Source: Paracoccus marcusii (lineage in GTDB: Bacteria > Pseudomonadota > Alphaproteobacteria > Rhodobacterales > Rhodobacteraceae). Taken from it: a stretch of DNA of 64,000 bases. The notes below the pieces were generated by a model that made no database searches, was not told the origin of the DNA, and saw only the letters and a list, made by a program, of their open reading frames with translations. Position numbers and translations under genes: made by a program. Each line of letters opens with the position of its first letter. Position 1 is the stretch's first letter. The DNA lies in contig NZ_CP117466.1 in assembly GCF_028621715.1 (NCBI RefSeq), positions 1,312,501-1,376,500 of the forward strand, given 5' to 3'. Shown here piece after piece: positions 8,451 through 17,677 of this stretch.

Positions 8451-9476
8451 ATGACGGACGCAAGCAAGCCCTGGGCCGACGGCAAGGCGCGTCGGCTGAC
8501 CATCGCCCGCGACCAGCTGCACCGCGCATCGGCCCTGCTGACGCTGGTCCTGCTGATCATCGGCTTTGCGATGGCCAGCCCGGCGTTCCTGTCGGTCAAC
8601 AACGGGCTGACGGTGCTGTTGCAGACATCGGTCATCGGGCTGCTGGGGATCGGGCTGACCATGGTCATCATCACCGGCGGGATCGACCTTTCGGTCGGCT
8701 CGGTGCTGGCGCTGTCGGGCGTGGTATCGGCGATGGCGGTCAAGGCCGGCCTGCCGGTGGTGCCCGCGATGTGCGCAGGCGTCCTGGCCGGCGCCGCCTG
8801 CGGGGCGTTCAACGGCCTTGTCATCACCCGGCTGCGGATCCCGCCCTTCGTGGCGACGCTTGGCATGATGCTGATCGCGCGCGGCGTGGCGCTGCAGCTG
8901 ACCGGGGCCACGCCCATCTCGCAGCTGGGCGCGGGCTTCGGGCGGCTTGGCAACGGCGCGCTGTTCCGCGTGGTCGAGATGCAGCCGAACGGCTTTCCGC
9001 GCGTGATCTTTCCGGGCATCCCCTATCCGGCCATCCTGCTGCTGGTCGTGGCTGTGGTCGCGACCTATCTGCTGCGCCGCCGCCAGATCGGACGCCACAT
9101 CTATGCCACCGGGTCGAACGAGGAGGCCGCGCGCCTGTCCGGCGTGAATGTCGACTGGACCAAGATGTACGCATACACGATGTCAGGCGCGCTGGCGGGG
9201 CTGGCGGGCAACGTACTGATGTCGCGCCTGGTCACCGCCCAGCCAAGCGAGGGGGTGATGTACGAACTGGATGCCATCGCGGCGGCGGTGATCGGCGGCG
9301 CGTCCCTGTCGGGGGGCGTGGGCACCGTCGCGGGCACGATGATCGGTGCGTTCATCATCGGCATTCTGCGAAACGGTCTGAACATGTCGGGCGTGTCCGC
9401 CTTCATCCAGCAGATCGTCATCGGCTTCGTGGTCATCGGCGCGGTCTGGATCGATCAGGTCCGCAACCGCCGCTAG
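8451..9476 (+). CDS. Sugar ABC transporter permease (CUT2, RbsC/FrcC type)
   Basis: A 341-residue inner-membrane permease with about nine to ten hydrophobic segments. The family signature GGIDLSVGSVLALSG occurs around residue 75, and the cytoplasmic coupling loop carries ATGSNEEAARLSGVNV. The start at 8451 follows GGAGG at 8441-8446; an upstream extension of the frame has no ribosome site. It leads an operon with the binding protein and a single-domain ATPase, an order and composition close to the fructose-type FrcBCA systems. The likely substrate is L-fucose or a related 6-deoxyhexose, judged from the catabolic genes downstream. Confidence 0.9.
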   Translation: MTDASKPWADGKARRLTIARDQLHRASALLTLVLLIIGFAMASPAFLSVNNGLTVLLQTSVIGLLGIGLTMVIITGGIDLSVGSVLALSGVVSAMAVKAGLPVVPAMCAGVLAGAACGAFNGLVITRLRIPPFVATLGMMLIARGVALQLTGATPISQLGAGFGRLGNGALFRVVEMQPNGFPRVIFPGIPYPAILLLVVAVVATYLLRRRQIGRHIYATGSNEEAARLSGVNVDWTKMYAYTMSGALAGLAGNVLMSRLVTAQPSEGVMYELDAIAAAVIGGASLSGGVGTVAGTMIGAFIIGILRNGLNMSGVSAFIQQIVIGFVVIGAVWIDQVRNRR

Positions 9477-9509
9477 GCCCGCATCATCATCATCGGAGGA
9501 GGAACCAAG

Positions 9510-10448
9510 ATGACACTGCTGAAGACATGCCTGGCCGTATCCGCCCTTGCCCTGACCGCCGCCGGCGCCCAGGCCGGAGAGATCGCGGTCATCGTCAAGA
9601 CGACCAACTCGAACTTCTGGCAGAACGTGAACCTGGGCGCCCAGGCCGCGATCGAGGGCCAGTCCGAGCATACGCTGAGCTTTGACGGTCCGGCCGCGGA
9701 AAGCGCGGTGGCCGATCAGGTCAGCCTGGTCGAGAACGCCATCAACCGCGGCGTGGCCGGGCTGGTCCTGGCCCCGTCCGACCCCGAGGCGCTGATCCCC
9801 GTGGTGCAGCGCGCCTACGAATCCGGCATCCCGGTCGTGATCATCGACAGCGCCCTGGGCGAGGGCGCAGAAGGCGCGTTCCAGGCCTTCCTGTCGACCG
9901 ACAACTGCGCGGCCGGAGAGCAGGTGGCCAAGCGCATGATCGACGAGGCCGGCACGACCGGCAAGGTGGGGATCATGTCCTATGTCGCGGGCGTCGGGTC
10001 CGAGATCGGGCGCGTCGGCTGCTTCACCACCTACCTGCAGGAGAATTCCGACCTGGAGATCGTGGGTCCGCTCTATTCGCAAAGCCAGATGGCCAACGCG
10101 CTGAACCAGACCACCGACATGCTGGCGTCGAACCCGGACCTGGTCGGCATCTTCGGTGCGAACGAACCCACGGCCGTCGGCATGGGGCGCGCGATCGAGC
10201 AGGCGGGCAAGGCGGGCCAGCTGACCGCCCTGGGCTTTGACGGCAACGAGGACCTGCAGCAGTTCGTGCGCGACGGCGTGCTGACGGCGACGGCGGTGCA
10301 GGGATCGTTCGCCATGGGCGAGATGGGCGTGCAGACCGTGATGGACATCCTGGCCGGAGAGACGGTCGAGCCGTTCATCAACACCGGCGTGGTGATGGTC
10401 GACAAGGCCAACATTGAGTCCGACGAGGCCAGGAACGTCCTCTACTGA
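9510..10448 (+). CDS. Periplasmic sugar-binding protein of CUT2 ABC transporter
   Basis: A 312-residue periplasmic binding protein of the RbsB/Peripla_BP_4 family. The signal peptide [22 protein letters not shown] is cleaved before GEIAVIVK. Two Rossmann-like lobes follow, with family landmarks [40 protein letters not shown] and [11 protein letters not shown]. The start follows a strong GGAGGAGGAA. The gene is separated from the ATPase gene by a 59-bp gap holding a perfect hairpin, as is common where binding protein is needed in excess. Substrate inferred as L-fucose from context. Confidence 0.9.
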   Translation: MTLLKTCLAVSALALTAAGAQAGEIAVIVKTTNSNFWQNVNLGAQAAIEGQSEHTLSFDGPAAESAVADQVSLVENAINRGVAGLVLAPSDPEALIPVVQRAYESGIPVVIIDSALGEGAEGAFQAFLSTDNCAAGEQVAKRMIDEAGTTGKVGIMSYVAGVGSEIGRVGCFTTYLQENSDLEIVGPLYSQSQMANALNQTTDMLASNPDLVGIFGANEPTAVGMGRAIEQAGKAGQLTALGFDGNEDLQQFVRDGVLTATAVQGSFAMGEMGVQTVMDILAGETVEPFINTGVVMVDKANIESDEARNVLY

Positions 10449-10455
10449 TGCTGCC

Positions 10456-10477
10456 GGGGACCGCCCGCGCGGTCCCC
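10456..10477 (+). terminator. Intercistronic hairpin after the binding-protein gene
   Basis: A perfect 9-bp stem (GGGGACCGC at 10456-10464 and GCGGTCCCC at 10469-10477) with a CCGC loop, 7 bp after the binding-protein stop and without a T-tract. It more likely protects the upstream mRNA or attenuates than fully terminates, since the ATPase gene follows within 31 bp. Confidence 0.6.
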
Positions 10478-10507
10478 GATCACCGACACGTTGCAAGGGG
10501 CATGCCC

Positions 10508-11284
10508 ATGTCAGACCAGCCGCTGGTCCAGATGATCGACATAGAAAAGCATTTCGGCGGCGTCCGGGCCGTCGATCATGTCTCGGTCAGCCTCTATCCG
10601 GGCGAGGTGGTGGGCCTTCTGGGGCATAACGGCGCGGGTAAGTCCTGCCTGATGCGCATCCTGTCGGGCGCCATGACCCCCAGCAGCGGAGAGATCCGCG
10701 TGAACGGCACGGCGGTCCGCTTTGCCGAACCCAACGACGCCCGCGCCAAGGGGATCGAGACGATCTATCAGACGCTGGCCCTGGCCGATCATCTGGACGC
10801 GCCCAGCAACCTGTTCCTGGGGCGGGAGCTGAAGACCCGGTTCGGCAACCTGGACGACGCGGCCATGCTGCGCGCCGCGTGCGAGGTGCTGGCCCGGCTG
10901 AACCCCAACTTCCGCAACCTGCGCGACCCCGTGTCCAGCCTGTCGGGCGGCCAGCGCCAGGTGATCGCGATCGCGCGTGCGATCTATTTCGACACCCGCG
11001 TGCTGATCATGGACGAACCCACCGCAGCCCTGGGCCCGTCCGAGACGGCGATGGTGGCAGACCTGATCCGCAAGCTGCAGGCCGACGGGATCGGGATATT
11101 CCTGGTCAGCCACGACATCCATGACGTGTTCGAGCTATGCGACCGGGTCGTGGTGATGAACAAGGGCCGCGTCGTGGGCGCCCATTCCATCGGCGATGTC
11201 AGCAAGGACGACGTCCTCAGCCTGATTGTCAAGGGAGAGCTGCCGTCCGACTGGTCCGCCCGCAGGCCGGAGCCGGTGCAATGA
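10508..11284 (+). CDS. Sugar ABC transporter ATP-binding protein (single domain, FrcA-like)
   Basis: A 258-residue ATPase with Walker A GHNGAGKS, signature LSGGQRQ, Walker [12 protein letters not shown] and the H-loop FLVSHD. The Walker A Lys-Ser is followed by Cys where Thr is usual. CUT2 importers generally use a fused two-domain ATPase near 500 residues; this one has a single domain, like FrcA of the Sinorhizobium fructose system, and must dimerise. ATG 10508 is preferred over 10502 because AAGGGG at 10495-10500 is then well spaced. Its stop overlaps the ATG of the alcohol dehydrogenase gene. Confidence 0.88.
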   Translation: MSDQPLVQMIDIEKHFGGVRAVDHVSVSLYPGEVVGLLGHNGAGKSCLMRILSGAMTPSSGEIRVNGTAVRFAEPNDARAKGIETIYQTLALADHLDAPSNLFLGRELKTRFGNLDDAAMLRAACEVLARLNPNFRNLRDPVSSLSGGQRQVIAIARAIYFDTRVLIMDEPTAALGPSETAMVADLIRKLQADGIGIFLVSHDIHDVFELCDRVVVMNKGRVVGAHSIGDVSKDDVLSLIVKGELPSDWSARRPEPVQ

Positions 11285-12291
11285 AGGACGCATCCGCCAC
11301 CACGATGGCATGCGGCGTCTGCGTCGAACCCGGCCGGTTTCGCATCGAGACGCGGCCCTTGCCGACCCATGCCCCCGAGGGCTGGGTGCTTGTCGACATC
11401 GCCGCCATCGGCATCTGCGGCACGGATTACCACATCTTCGAGGGCAAGCATCCCTATCTGGATTATCCCCGCGTGATCGGGCACGAGCTGTCCGGGCATG
11501 TGGCCAGCGGACCGGATGCCGGGAGCCTGGTCGTGGTGAACCCATACCTGTCCTGCGGGGCCTGCCGTGCCTGCCTGCGCGGCAAGCTCAACTGCTGCGC
11601 CGCGATCGCGGTGCTGGGCGTGCATCGCGACGGCGGCATGTGCGCGCGGATCGCGGTTCCGGCGGGCAACCTGTACCCCGCCGACGGGCTGAGCGTGCAT
11701 CAGGCTGCGATGGTCGAGTTCCTGGCCATCGGCGCCCATGCCGTCGCGCGTTCGGGCGTGGGGCAGGGCGATCTGGCGCTGGTGACGGGGGCGGGGCCGA
11801 TCGGGCTTGGCACCGCGCTGTTCGCGCGGCTGGCCGGGGCCCAGGTGCATCTGATGGATCTCAGCGACCGGCGGCTGGCGCTGGCGCGGCGCCTGTGCGG
11901 GTTCGACCTGCTGCACCGTCCGGGCGACGACATCCTGACCGGCGAATTGGCGCAGGGCTTCGACGTCGTCTTCGACGCGACCGGCAGCGCGCCGGCCATC
12001 GAGGCTGGTTTTCCCCTCGTGGCCCATGGCGGCAGCACGGTGCTGGTCAGCGTGGTCAAGGGCGACATCCGCTTTTCGGATGCTGAGTTCCACAAGCGCG
12101 AGGCCCGCATCATCGGCAGCCGCAACGCGCAGGCCCCCGATTTCGACCGGGTCATCGACGCCATTCGCGACGGGCTGATCCCCACCGATGCGCTGTTGTC
12201 CGAGGTCGTTCCGCTGGCCGATCTGCCCGACCGTTTTGCCGCGCTGGTCGATGACCGCGACGACATCGTCAAGATCCTGGTGACCCCGTGA
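11281..12291 (+). CDS. Zinc-dependent medium-chain alcohol dehydrogenase
   Basis: A 336-residue MDR-family dehydrogenase. Catalytic zinc ligands are in GICGTDYH and VIGHELSG, the structural zinc site is the four-Cys run [14 protein letters not shown], and the NAD(P) Rossmann motif is GAGPIGLG. The protein is close in pattern to sugar-acid and polyol dehydrogenases such as L-galactonate 5-dehydrogenase. Its role in a fucose route is not obvious: the 1-dehydrogenase and the keto-deoxy-acid dehydrogenase are already encoded by other genes. It could widen the pathway to L-galactonate or other acids, or replace one step. It is coupled to genes on both sides (ATGA upstream, GTGA downstream). Confidence 0.82.
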   Translation: MKDASATTMACGVCVEPGRFRIETRPLPTHAPEGWVLVDIAAIGICGTDYHIFEGKHPYLDYPRVIGHELSGHVASGPDAGSLVVVNPYLSCGACRACLRGKLNCCAAIAVLGVHRDGGMCARIAVPAGNLYPADGLSVHQAAMVEFLAIGAHAVARSGVGQGDLALVTGAGPIGLGTALFARLAGAQVHLMDLSDRRLALARRLCGFDLLHRPGDDILTGELAQGFDVVFDATGSAPAIEAGFPLVAHGGSTVLVSVVKGDIRFSDAEFHKREARIIGSRNAQAPDFDRVIDAIRDGLIPTDALLSEVVPLADLPDRFAALVDDRDDIVKILVTP

Positions 12292-13805
12292 CGCAAGCCC
12301 CACCGACCGCCATCCGCCTGCATGACCGCGACAACATCATGGTCGCCCTGATCGCCCTGGCCCCCGGCGCGCCGCTTGATGCCGGATGCGCTGCGACAGA
12401 GGCGATCCCCGCGGGCCACAAGGTCGCCATCCGCCCCATCGCGCCCGGCGAACCGGTCCTGAAATATGGTCAGGTCATCGGCATCGCCACCCGGCCCATC
12501 GCGGCGGGGGCGCATGTCCATGTCCAGAACCTTGGCATGGGGGCGCACAAGCAGGATCACGGCTTTGGCAGCGCGGCGGGTGCGCTGCCCGCCCCCCATG
12601 CGCCGGCGTCCTTCCAGGGGTTTCACCGGCCATCGGGGCGGGTGGGCACGCGCAATTATGTGGGCATCCTGACCTCGGTCAATTGCGCGGGATCGGTCGC
12701 CCGCTTCATCGCCGAGGAGGCAGAGCGTCAGGGCTGGCTGGCCGATTACCCCAACGTGGACGGCATCGTGCCCATCGTGCACGGCACCGGCTGCGGCATG
12801 TCCGGCAAGGGCGAAGGGTACGAGACGCTGTTCCGCACCATCGCGGGCTATGGCCACAACCCCAATTTCGGTGCCATCCTGATGGTGGGCCTTGGCTGCG
12901 AGGTCATGCAGATCCCCGACCTGATCGACCGGCGCGCGCTGAAGGACAGCGCCCGGTTCCGCTATATGACCATCCAGCAGACGGGCGGCACGCGGGCCAC
13001 CGTCGACAAGGGCGTGGCGATCCTGCGCGAACTGGCCGCCGAGGCCGACCGCGCCACGCGCCGGACCGCCCCGGCATCCGCGCTGGTGATGGGCATGCAA
13101 TGCGGGGGGTCGGACGGCTATTCGGGGATCACGGCCAACCCGGCCCTGGGGATCGCCTCTGATCTGCTGGTGGCGCAGGGGGGCATCTCGATCCTGTCGG
13201 AAACCTCCGAGATCTATGGCGCAGAACATCTGCTGACCCGACGCGCCGATCCCGAGACCGGCCGCAAGCTGATCGACCTAATCGAATGGTGGGAGGATTA
13301 CACCGCCCGCAATTTCGGAGAGATGGACAACAATCCCTCGCCCGGCAACAAGCGCGGCGGCCTGACCACGATCCTGGAAAAGAGCCTGGGCGCCGTGGCC
13401 AAGGGGGGCAGCGCGCCGCTGTCGGCGGTCTATCGCTATGGCGAACCCATCGACCGGCCGGGTTTCGTCTTCATGGACAGCCCCGGCTATGACCCCTGTT
13501 CGGTGACGGGGCAGGTCGCGTCGGGGGCCAACCTGATCGCCTTCACCACCGGGCGGGGCAGCGTGTCGGGCTATCGTCCGGTGCCCTGCATCAAGATCGC
13601 GTCGAACCCCGACCTGTGGCGCCGGATGGAGCCGGACATGGATGTCGATTGCGGTGCCATCCTCTCCGGGGCGACTCTGCAGGAGAAGGGGCACGAGATC
13701 TTCGACCTGATGCTGGCCGTCGCCTCCGGTGCCCCGACGAAAAGCGAGGCGCAGGGGTTCGGCGCGGTCGAGTTCGTGCCCTGGCAGATCGGCGCGGTGA
13801 TGTAA
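12288..13805 (+). CDS. UxaA-family sugar-acid dehydratase, probable L-fuconate dehydratase
   Basis: A 505-residue protein starting at GTG 12288 in a GTGA overlap. Residues about 10-95 form a SAF domain (ending HVHVQNLGMG); the rest is the altronate dehydratase domain, with NCAGSVARFIAEEAE, HGTGCGMSGKGEGYE, MGMQCGGSDGYSG and DNNPSPGNKRGG. This class holds an Fe-dependent dehydratase site and removes water from aldonic acids to give 2-keto-3-deoxy acids. Characterised L-fuconate dehydratases are often enolase-superfamily proteins, but the Campylobacter jejuni fucose locus carries uxaA-type genes at this step. The present context supports L-fuconate as substrate; altronate or galactonate cannot be excluded because a galactonate-dehydrogenase-like gene is adjacent. 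Confidence 0.8.
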   Translation: MTQAPPTAIRLHDRDNIMVALIALAPGAPLDAGCAATEAIPAGHKVAIRPIAPGEPVLKYGQVIGIATRPIAAGAHVHVQNLGMGAHKQDHGFGSAAGALPAPHAPASFQGFHRPSGRVGTRNYVGILTSVNCAGSVARFIAEEAERQGWLADYPNVDGIVPIVHGTGCGMSGKGEGYETLFRTIAGYGHNPNFGAILMVGLGCEVMQIPDLIDRRALKDSARFRYMTIQQTGGTRATVDKGVAILRELAAEADRATRRTAPASALVMGMQCGGSDGYSGITANPALGIASDLLVAQGGISILSETSEIYGAEHLLTRRADPETGRKLIDLIEWWEDYTARNFGEMDNNPSPGNKRGGLTTILEKSLGAVAKGGSAPLSAVYRYGEPIDRPGFVFMDSPGYDPCSVTGQVASGANLIAFTTGRGSVSGYRPVPCIKIASNPDLWRRMEPDMDVDCGAILSGATLQEKGHEIFDLMLAVASGAPTKSEAQGFGAVEFVPWQIGAVM

Positions 13806-13820
13806 GTGAAAGGACAGCGA

Positions 13821-14549
13821 ATGATACCAACCCCCATGACCGGACAGCGCGTCGTGATCACCGCGGCGGCCCAGGGGATCGGCCGCGCCAGCGCACTGGC
13901 CTTTGCCGCGGCGGGCGCCGAGGTGATCGCCACCGACATCAACATGGACGGGCTCTCGACGCTGGACGGGTGCCGCACCGCGCGCCTGGACGTGCTGGAC
14001 GGCGCCGCCGTGGCGGCGTTCTTTGCCGATCTGGAACCGGTGGACGTGCTGTTCAACTGCGCCGGGGTCGTGCATGCAGGCGGCATCCTGGAGGCATCCG
14101 AGGCCGACCTGGAATTCGCATTCGACCTGAACGTGCGATCGATGATGCGCACGATCCGGGCGGTCCTGCCGGGGATGGTCGATCGGGGGCGGGGGGCGAT
14201 CATCAACATGTCCTCGGTCGCCTCGTCCATCAAGGGGGTGCCCAACCGCTTTGCCTATTCCACCACCAAGGCCGCCGTCCTGGGTCTGACCAAGTCGGTC
14301 GCCGCCGATCATGTGGGCCACGGCATCCGATGCAACGCGATCTGCCCCGGCACGGTGCAGTCGCCGTCCCTGGACGACCGCCTTGCCGCGACGGGCGATG
14401 CCGTGGCGGCCCGCGCGGCCTTCGTCGCGCGCCAGCCCATGGGGCGCATCGCCGATGCGGCGGAAATCGCCGATCTGGCCGTGTATCTGGCGGGCGCGAC
14501 CTATACCACGGGCCAAGTCGTCTGCATCGACGGCGGCTGGACACTCTGA
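13821..14549 (+). CDS. SDR oxidoreductase, probable 2-keto-3-deoxy-L-fuconate dehydrogenase
   Basis: A 242-residue classical SDR. The cofactor motif is TAAAQGIG, with Asp in ATDIN selecting NAD; NCAG is followed by the catalytic Ser in NMSSVASS and Tyr-Lys in YSTTK. The sequence style (AAAQGIGRASALAF, then DGGW near the C-terminus) is that of 2-keto-3-deoxy-L-fuconate dehydrogenases, which produce 2,4-diketo-3-deoxy-L-fuconate. ATG 13821 has AAAGGA at proper spacing; an in-frame GTG at 13806 does not. It lies between the dehydratase and the hydrolase that would act before and after it. Confidence 0.83.
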   Translation: MIPTPMTGQRVVITAAAQGIGRASALAFAAAGAEVIATDINMDGLSTLDGCRTARLDVLDGAAVAAFFADLEPVDVLFNCAGVVHAGGILEASEADLEFAFDLNVRSMMRTIRAVLPGMVDRGRGAIINMSSVASSIKGVPNRFAYSTTKAAVLGLTKSVAADHVGHGIRCNAICPGTVQSPSLDDRLAATGDAVAARAAFVARQPMGRIADAAEIADLAVYLAGATYTTGQVVCIDGGWTL

Positions 14550-14564
14550 CCCAAGGAAGACGAC

Positions 14565-15413
14565 ATGAAACTTGTTCGCTTTGGTGCCGCGGGCGCCGAG
14601 AAACCCGGCCTGATCGACGCGGACGGCCAGATCCGTGACCTGTCGGCGCATGTGTCGGACCTGTCCGGACAGGCGCTGCATCCCGCTGCACTGGCCGGCC
14701 TGGCGCGCCTTGATCCGGCGACGCTGCCGCTGGTCCAGGGCGATCCGCGTCTGGGCCCGCCCGTCGCGGGCACCGGCAAGTTCATTTGCATCGGCCTGAA
14801 CTATGCCGACCATGCCGCCGAATCCGGCATGCAGGTCCCGCCCGAACCGGTGATCTTCATGAAGGCCACCAGCGCGATCTGCGGCCCGAACGATCCGATC
14901 ATCATCCCGCGCGGCAGCGAAAAGACCGACTGGGAGGTCGAGCTGGCCGTCATCATCGGCAAGCCTGCCAAATATGTCGACGAAGCCGACGCCATGTCCC
15001 ATGTCGCGGGCTTTGCCGTGACCAACGACGTATCCGAACGGGCGTTCCAGACCGAACGCGCGGGCCAGTGGACCAAGGGCAAGTCCTGCGACAATTTCGG
15101 CCAGATCGGCCCCTGGCTGGTCACCCCGGACGAGATCGCCGATCCCCAGGATCTGGCGATGTGGCTGAGCGTGAACGGTCAGACGATGCAGGACGGGTCG
15201 ACGGCGACGATGGTCTATCAGGTGCCGTTCCTGATCCATTACCTCAGCCAGTTCATGACGCTGCATCCGGGCGACGTGATTTCCACCGGAACGCCTCCGG
15301 GCGTGGGGATGGGGATGCGGCCGCAACGCTTCCTGCGGGCGGGCGACGTCGTCGAGCTGGGCATCAAGGGGCTGGGCCAGCAGCGCCAGGAGGTCATTGC
15401 CGACCCGGCCTGA
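14565..15413 (+). CDS. FAH-family hydrolase, probable 2,4-diketo-3-deoxy-L-fuconate hydrolase
   Basis: A 282-residue fumarylacetoacetate hydrolase family protein. The N-terminal beta domain begins MKLVRFGAAGAEKPGLIDAD. The metal site residues lie in GLNYADHAAESG, DWEVELAVIIG and VTNDVSER, and the family TGTPPGVGMG is near the C-terminus. Members with this layout cleave 2,4-diketo-3-deoxy-L-fuconate to pyruvate and L-lactate, which completes the oxidative fucose route in this cluster. AAGGAAG precedes the start. It is the last gene of the operon and is followed by a strong hairpin. Confidence 0.85.
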   Translation: MKLVRFGAAGAEKPGLIDADGQIRDLSAHVSDLSGQALHPAALAGLARLDPATLPLVQGDPRLGPPVAGTGKFICIGLNYADHAAESGMQVPPEPVIFMKATSAICGPNDPIIIPRGSEKTDWEVELAVIIGKPAKYVDEADAMSHVAGFAVTNDVSERAFQTERAGQWTKGKSCDNFGQIGPWLVTPDEIADPQDLAMWLSVNGQTMQDGSTATMVYQVPFLIHYLSQFMTLHPGDVISTGTPPGVGMGMRPQRFLRAGDVVELGIKGLGQQRQEVIADPA

Positions 15414-15428
15414 TGGGCGCATGCCGTC

Positions 15429-15469
15429 GCCCGTGACGCCTGGCCCCGCATGGGCCGGGCGTTACGGGC
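15429..15469. terminator. Hairpin terminator between convergent genes
   Basis: An 18-bp stem (15429-15446 with 15452-15469, two G-U type mismatches) and a 5-nt loop, centred between the FAH-hydrolase stop and the RTX-glycosidase stop. It can serve transcripts from both sides. Confidence 0.7.
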
Positions 15470-15478
15470 CAATCCCGG

Positions 15479-17308
15479 TCAGACGAAGATCAGGTCGTTG
15501 CCCAGCCCGTCGATCGTCATGTTGCGCACCGTCAGCACGTCGCCGTCCCCAAGATCGAAGACGACGTTTGCGCCGATCTGCGCGGCATGGTCTCGCGCCT
15601 GCGCCAAGCCGGCGATCCCGAAGTCGACCATGCGGATCGTGTCGATGTCGTCCTGAAAATCCATGACCGCATCGCGCCCTGCACCGTGACCGAAGACGAA
15701 GACATCTGCCCCCGCGCCGCCCCACAGCTGATCGCGTCCCGCACCGCCGTTCAGGCTGTCGTTTCCGGCCCCACCGTCCAGGCGATCATCGCCCTGCCTG
15801 CCGTGAAGGATGTCCGCGCCGAACCCGCCGCGGATCACGTTCGCACGCGCATCGCCCAGCAGGATGTCGTTTCCCATCCCGCCGTGAATGTTCTCGACAT
15901 TGCGGATCACGTCGGTCCCGTGCCCCGTGGCCTGCGCGCCCGTCATGGCCAGATCGATCCGCGCGGCCCGCGCCTGACCCATGAACGAGACCCAGTCCGT
16001 TCCCGCGCCGCCATCGATCGTGTCGTTGCCCGCCCCGCCCCAAAGCATGTCGTCGCCGACCCCGCCATGCAGGACGTCGTTTCCGTTCCCGCCGAAAAGG
16101 CTGTCGGCCCCGCCGCCCCCGGCGATCGTGTCCGCGCCACCCGCGCCGCGCAGGATGGTATCGGCCCCATTGCCGGTCATGCGGTTGGCCAGATCGTTGC
16201 CGACACCGGTCACCCGCCCCGTGCCGGTCATCACCAGATGCTCGACATGGGCGGACAGCGCGTGGGACACGCCGGCATGCACCACGTCCCGACCGCCATT
16301 CGCCGTTTCGACCACCCGGTCACCCGCGTTGTCGACGTGATAGACGTCGTCGCCGGCCATGCCGTACATCCTGTCGGCGCCCGCCATGCCGTCGATGACA
16401 TCATTGCCCGACAGCCCGAACATCGTGTCACTTGCCGCGGTCCCGCGCAGGCGATCGGCACCTGCGCTGCCAATGATGCTGCCCGGAGGGGCATCGGCGG
16501 GGACCAGCGGAAAGCCGGGGACCGGATCGGGGGTCGGACCCGGCCCGCCGACCACGGGGCCGGGGGGAACGCTACTGCCGTATTCGCCGGGCCTGATCTC
16601 TGCCCCGGCGATGCGGGCAACCAGGGGTTCTCCAGGATCGGTCCATCGTCCAGCCCATCCTTCCTGCCCCGGCGCCACCGCCCACAGATCGACATAGCTG
16701 GACATGGGGCCGATGTTCCAGATGCCGCCGGGCATGTCCGCGGCGCTGAATTGCGCCACGACCCGCCCATCGACATAGAAGACGGCGGAACGGTCGGTCA
16801 CGGTGACTTCGTAGGTGTGAAAGCCTTCCGCCGCGTCAAAGCCCAGGTCGATCACCGCGCGCCGCTGGCCGGCGTCATTCAGCGTAATGTGGTTTCCGGC
16901 AGCGTCCTCCATGTGGATGGCCAGCTGGACCTGCGTGGTGTCGCCCCCCACGAATTCGAAATCGAATTCGACCCAAGGCTGATGCTGCCAGTCCGCCTTG
17001 TAGGTGAACAGTCCGAATACCGCGCCCGGTTGCATGTCGGGGGCCTGCACGGTCCATCCCCATGTTCCGGTGGTGGCGATCTGGGCGCCCTGAATCTCGC
17101 CGCCCTGATAGGGACGGGGCGATCCGGATGGGGACCGGCCCAGGACCAGTTCGATGGCACCATCCGCGCCGACGCGGACATTGTCATCCGACCACTGCAT
17201 GATGCTTGATTGCCCGGCCGCCCAGTCCGAGATCAGCCAGCTGTCATTGTCGTGCTGTTCGCCGATCTCGTACAGATCAAGGGCAGGGGCGGTCGGGGTC
17301 GTGGTCAT
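15479..17308 (-). CDS. GH16-like beta-glycanase fused to RTX calcium-binding repeats
   Basis: A 609-residue secreted protein without an N-terminal signal peptide. Residues 1-250 form a laminarinase-like fold with the GH16 catalytic motif EFDFE at 114-118. A Pro/Gly linker follows (about 260-290), then several blocks of RTX nonapeptides such as GGAGNDTIDGGAG and GGAGNDSLNGGAG to about 540. The C-terminus ends DLIFV, a hydrophobic tail with Asp as in PrtD-type type I secretion signals. It is probably exported across both membranes and cuts or remodels a beta-glucan or exopolysaccharide, like ExsH of Sinorhizobium. GAGGTGA precedes ATG 17308, which rules out the longer frame to 17362. No exporter is adjacent; a type I exporter pair lies at 33985-37058. 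Confidence 0.85.
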   Translation of the reverse strand: MTTTPTAPALDLYEIGEQHDNDSWLISDWAAGQSSIMQWSDDNVRVGADGAIELVLGRSPSGSPRPYQGGEIQGAQIATTGTWGWTVQAPDMQPGAVFGLFTYKADWQHQPWVEFDFEFVGGDTTQVQLAIHMEDAAGNHITLNDAGQRRAVIDLGFDAAEGFHTYEVTVTDRSAVFYVDGRVVAQFSAADMPGGIWNIGPMSSYVDLWAVAPGQEGWAGRWTDPGEPLVARIAGAEIRPGEYGSSVPPGPVVGGPGPTPDPVPGFPLVPADAPPGSIIGSAGADRLRGTAASDTMFGLSGNDVIDGMAGADRMYGMAGDDVYHVDNAGDRVVETANGGRDVVHAGVSHALSAHVEHLVMTGTGRVTGVGNDLANRMTGNGADTILRGAGGADTIAGGGGADSLFGGNGNDVLHGGVGDDMLWGGAGNDTIDGGAGTDWVSFMGQARAARIDLAMTGAQATGHGTDVIRNVENIHGGMGNDILLGDARANVIRGGFGADILHGRQGDDRLDGGAGNDSLNGGAGRDQLWGGAGADVFVFGHGAGRDAVMDFQDDIDTIRMVDFGIAGLAQARDHAAQIGANVVFDLGDGDVLTVRNMTIDGLGNDLIFV

Positions 17309-17632
17309 GCTCACCTCAGATGGTCGCAGGGACGGCGGCGGCCGAGACGGGCAGGGCAGCACGCGGTCCGATCAGGAAACCGGAAGGCTCAGTATGACCC
17401 GGACACCCTAATGCAACTTTAACGCGATCTTGCGCTGCGCGGTTTGTGCTTTGTCCCATGTGGGACAAACGCAGGCTAAAGAACGGCGTCGGATCTGCCA
17501 GAACGACGCGATATTCTGTCGGCGAGCTATATCAATGGCCCTGTCAAAGGTGATCGGAAGCTCCAGCAGGAGACACAAGGCTCTGCGTGCTGCCTCTGTG
17601 CGGGTTCGGTTCGCAAATCTGACTTATGCAAT

Positions 17633-17656
17633 AATTGGGGCGTAAATTGGGGTGTA
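17633..17656. repeat. Tandem 12-bp direct repeat
   Basis: AATTGGGGCGTA is directly followed by AATTGGGGTGTA, with one mismatch. It sits at the left border of the AT-rich patch and could be a recombination scar or a regulator site; nothing further supports either. Confidence 0.45.
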
Positions 17657-17677
17657 CACCGTCGTATAGGGCGTAAG

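Noticed and set aside
15800..16200. Repeated GC-rich DNA in the GH16-RTX gene
   Set aside because: The periodicity follows the RTX nonapeptides of the protein and needs no separate explanation.
17600..17640. tRNA-like T-arm (GGTTCGCAAATC) as an attachment site
   Set aside because: No acceptor or anticodon stem can be drawn around it.
17430..17645. 71-codon plus-strand frame in the AT-rich stretch
   Set aside because: It overlaps a minus-strand frame, has no ribosome site or recognisable motif, and its end lies in the tandem repeat.
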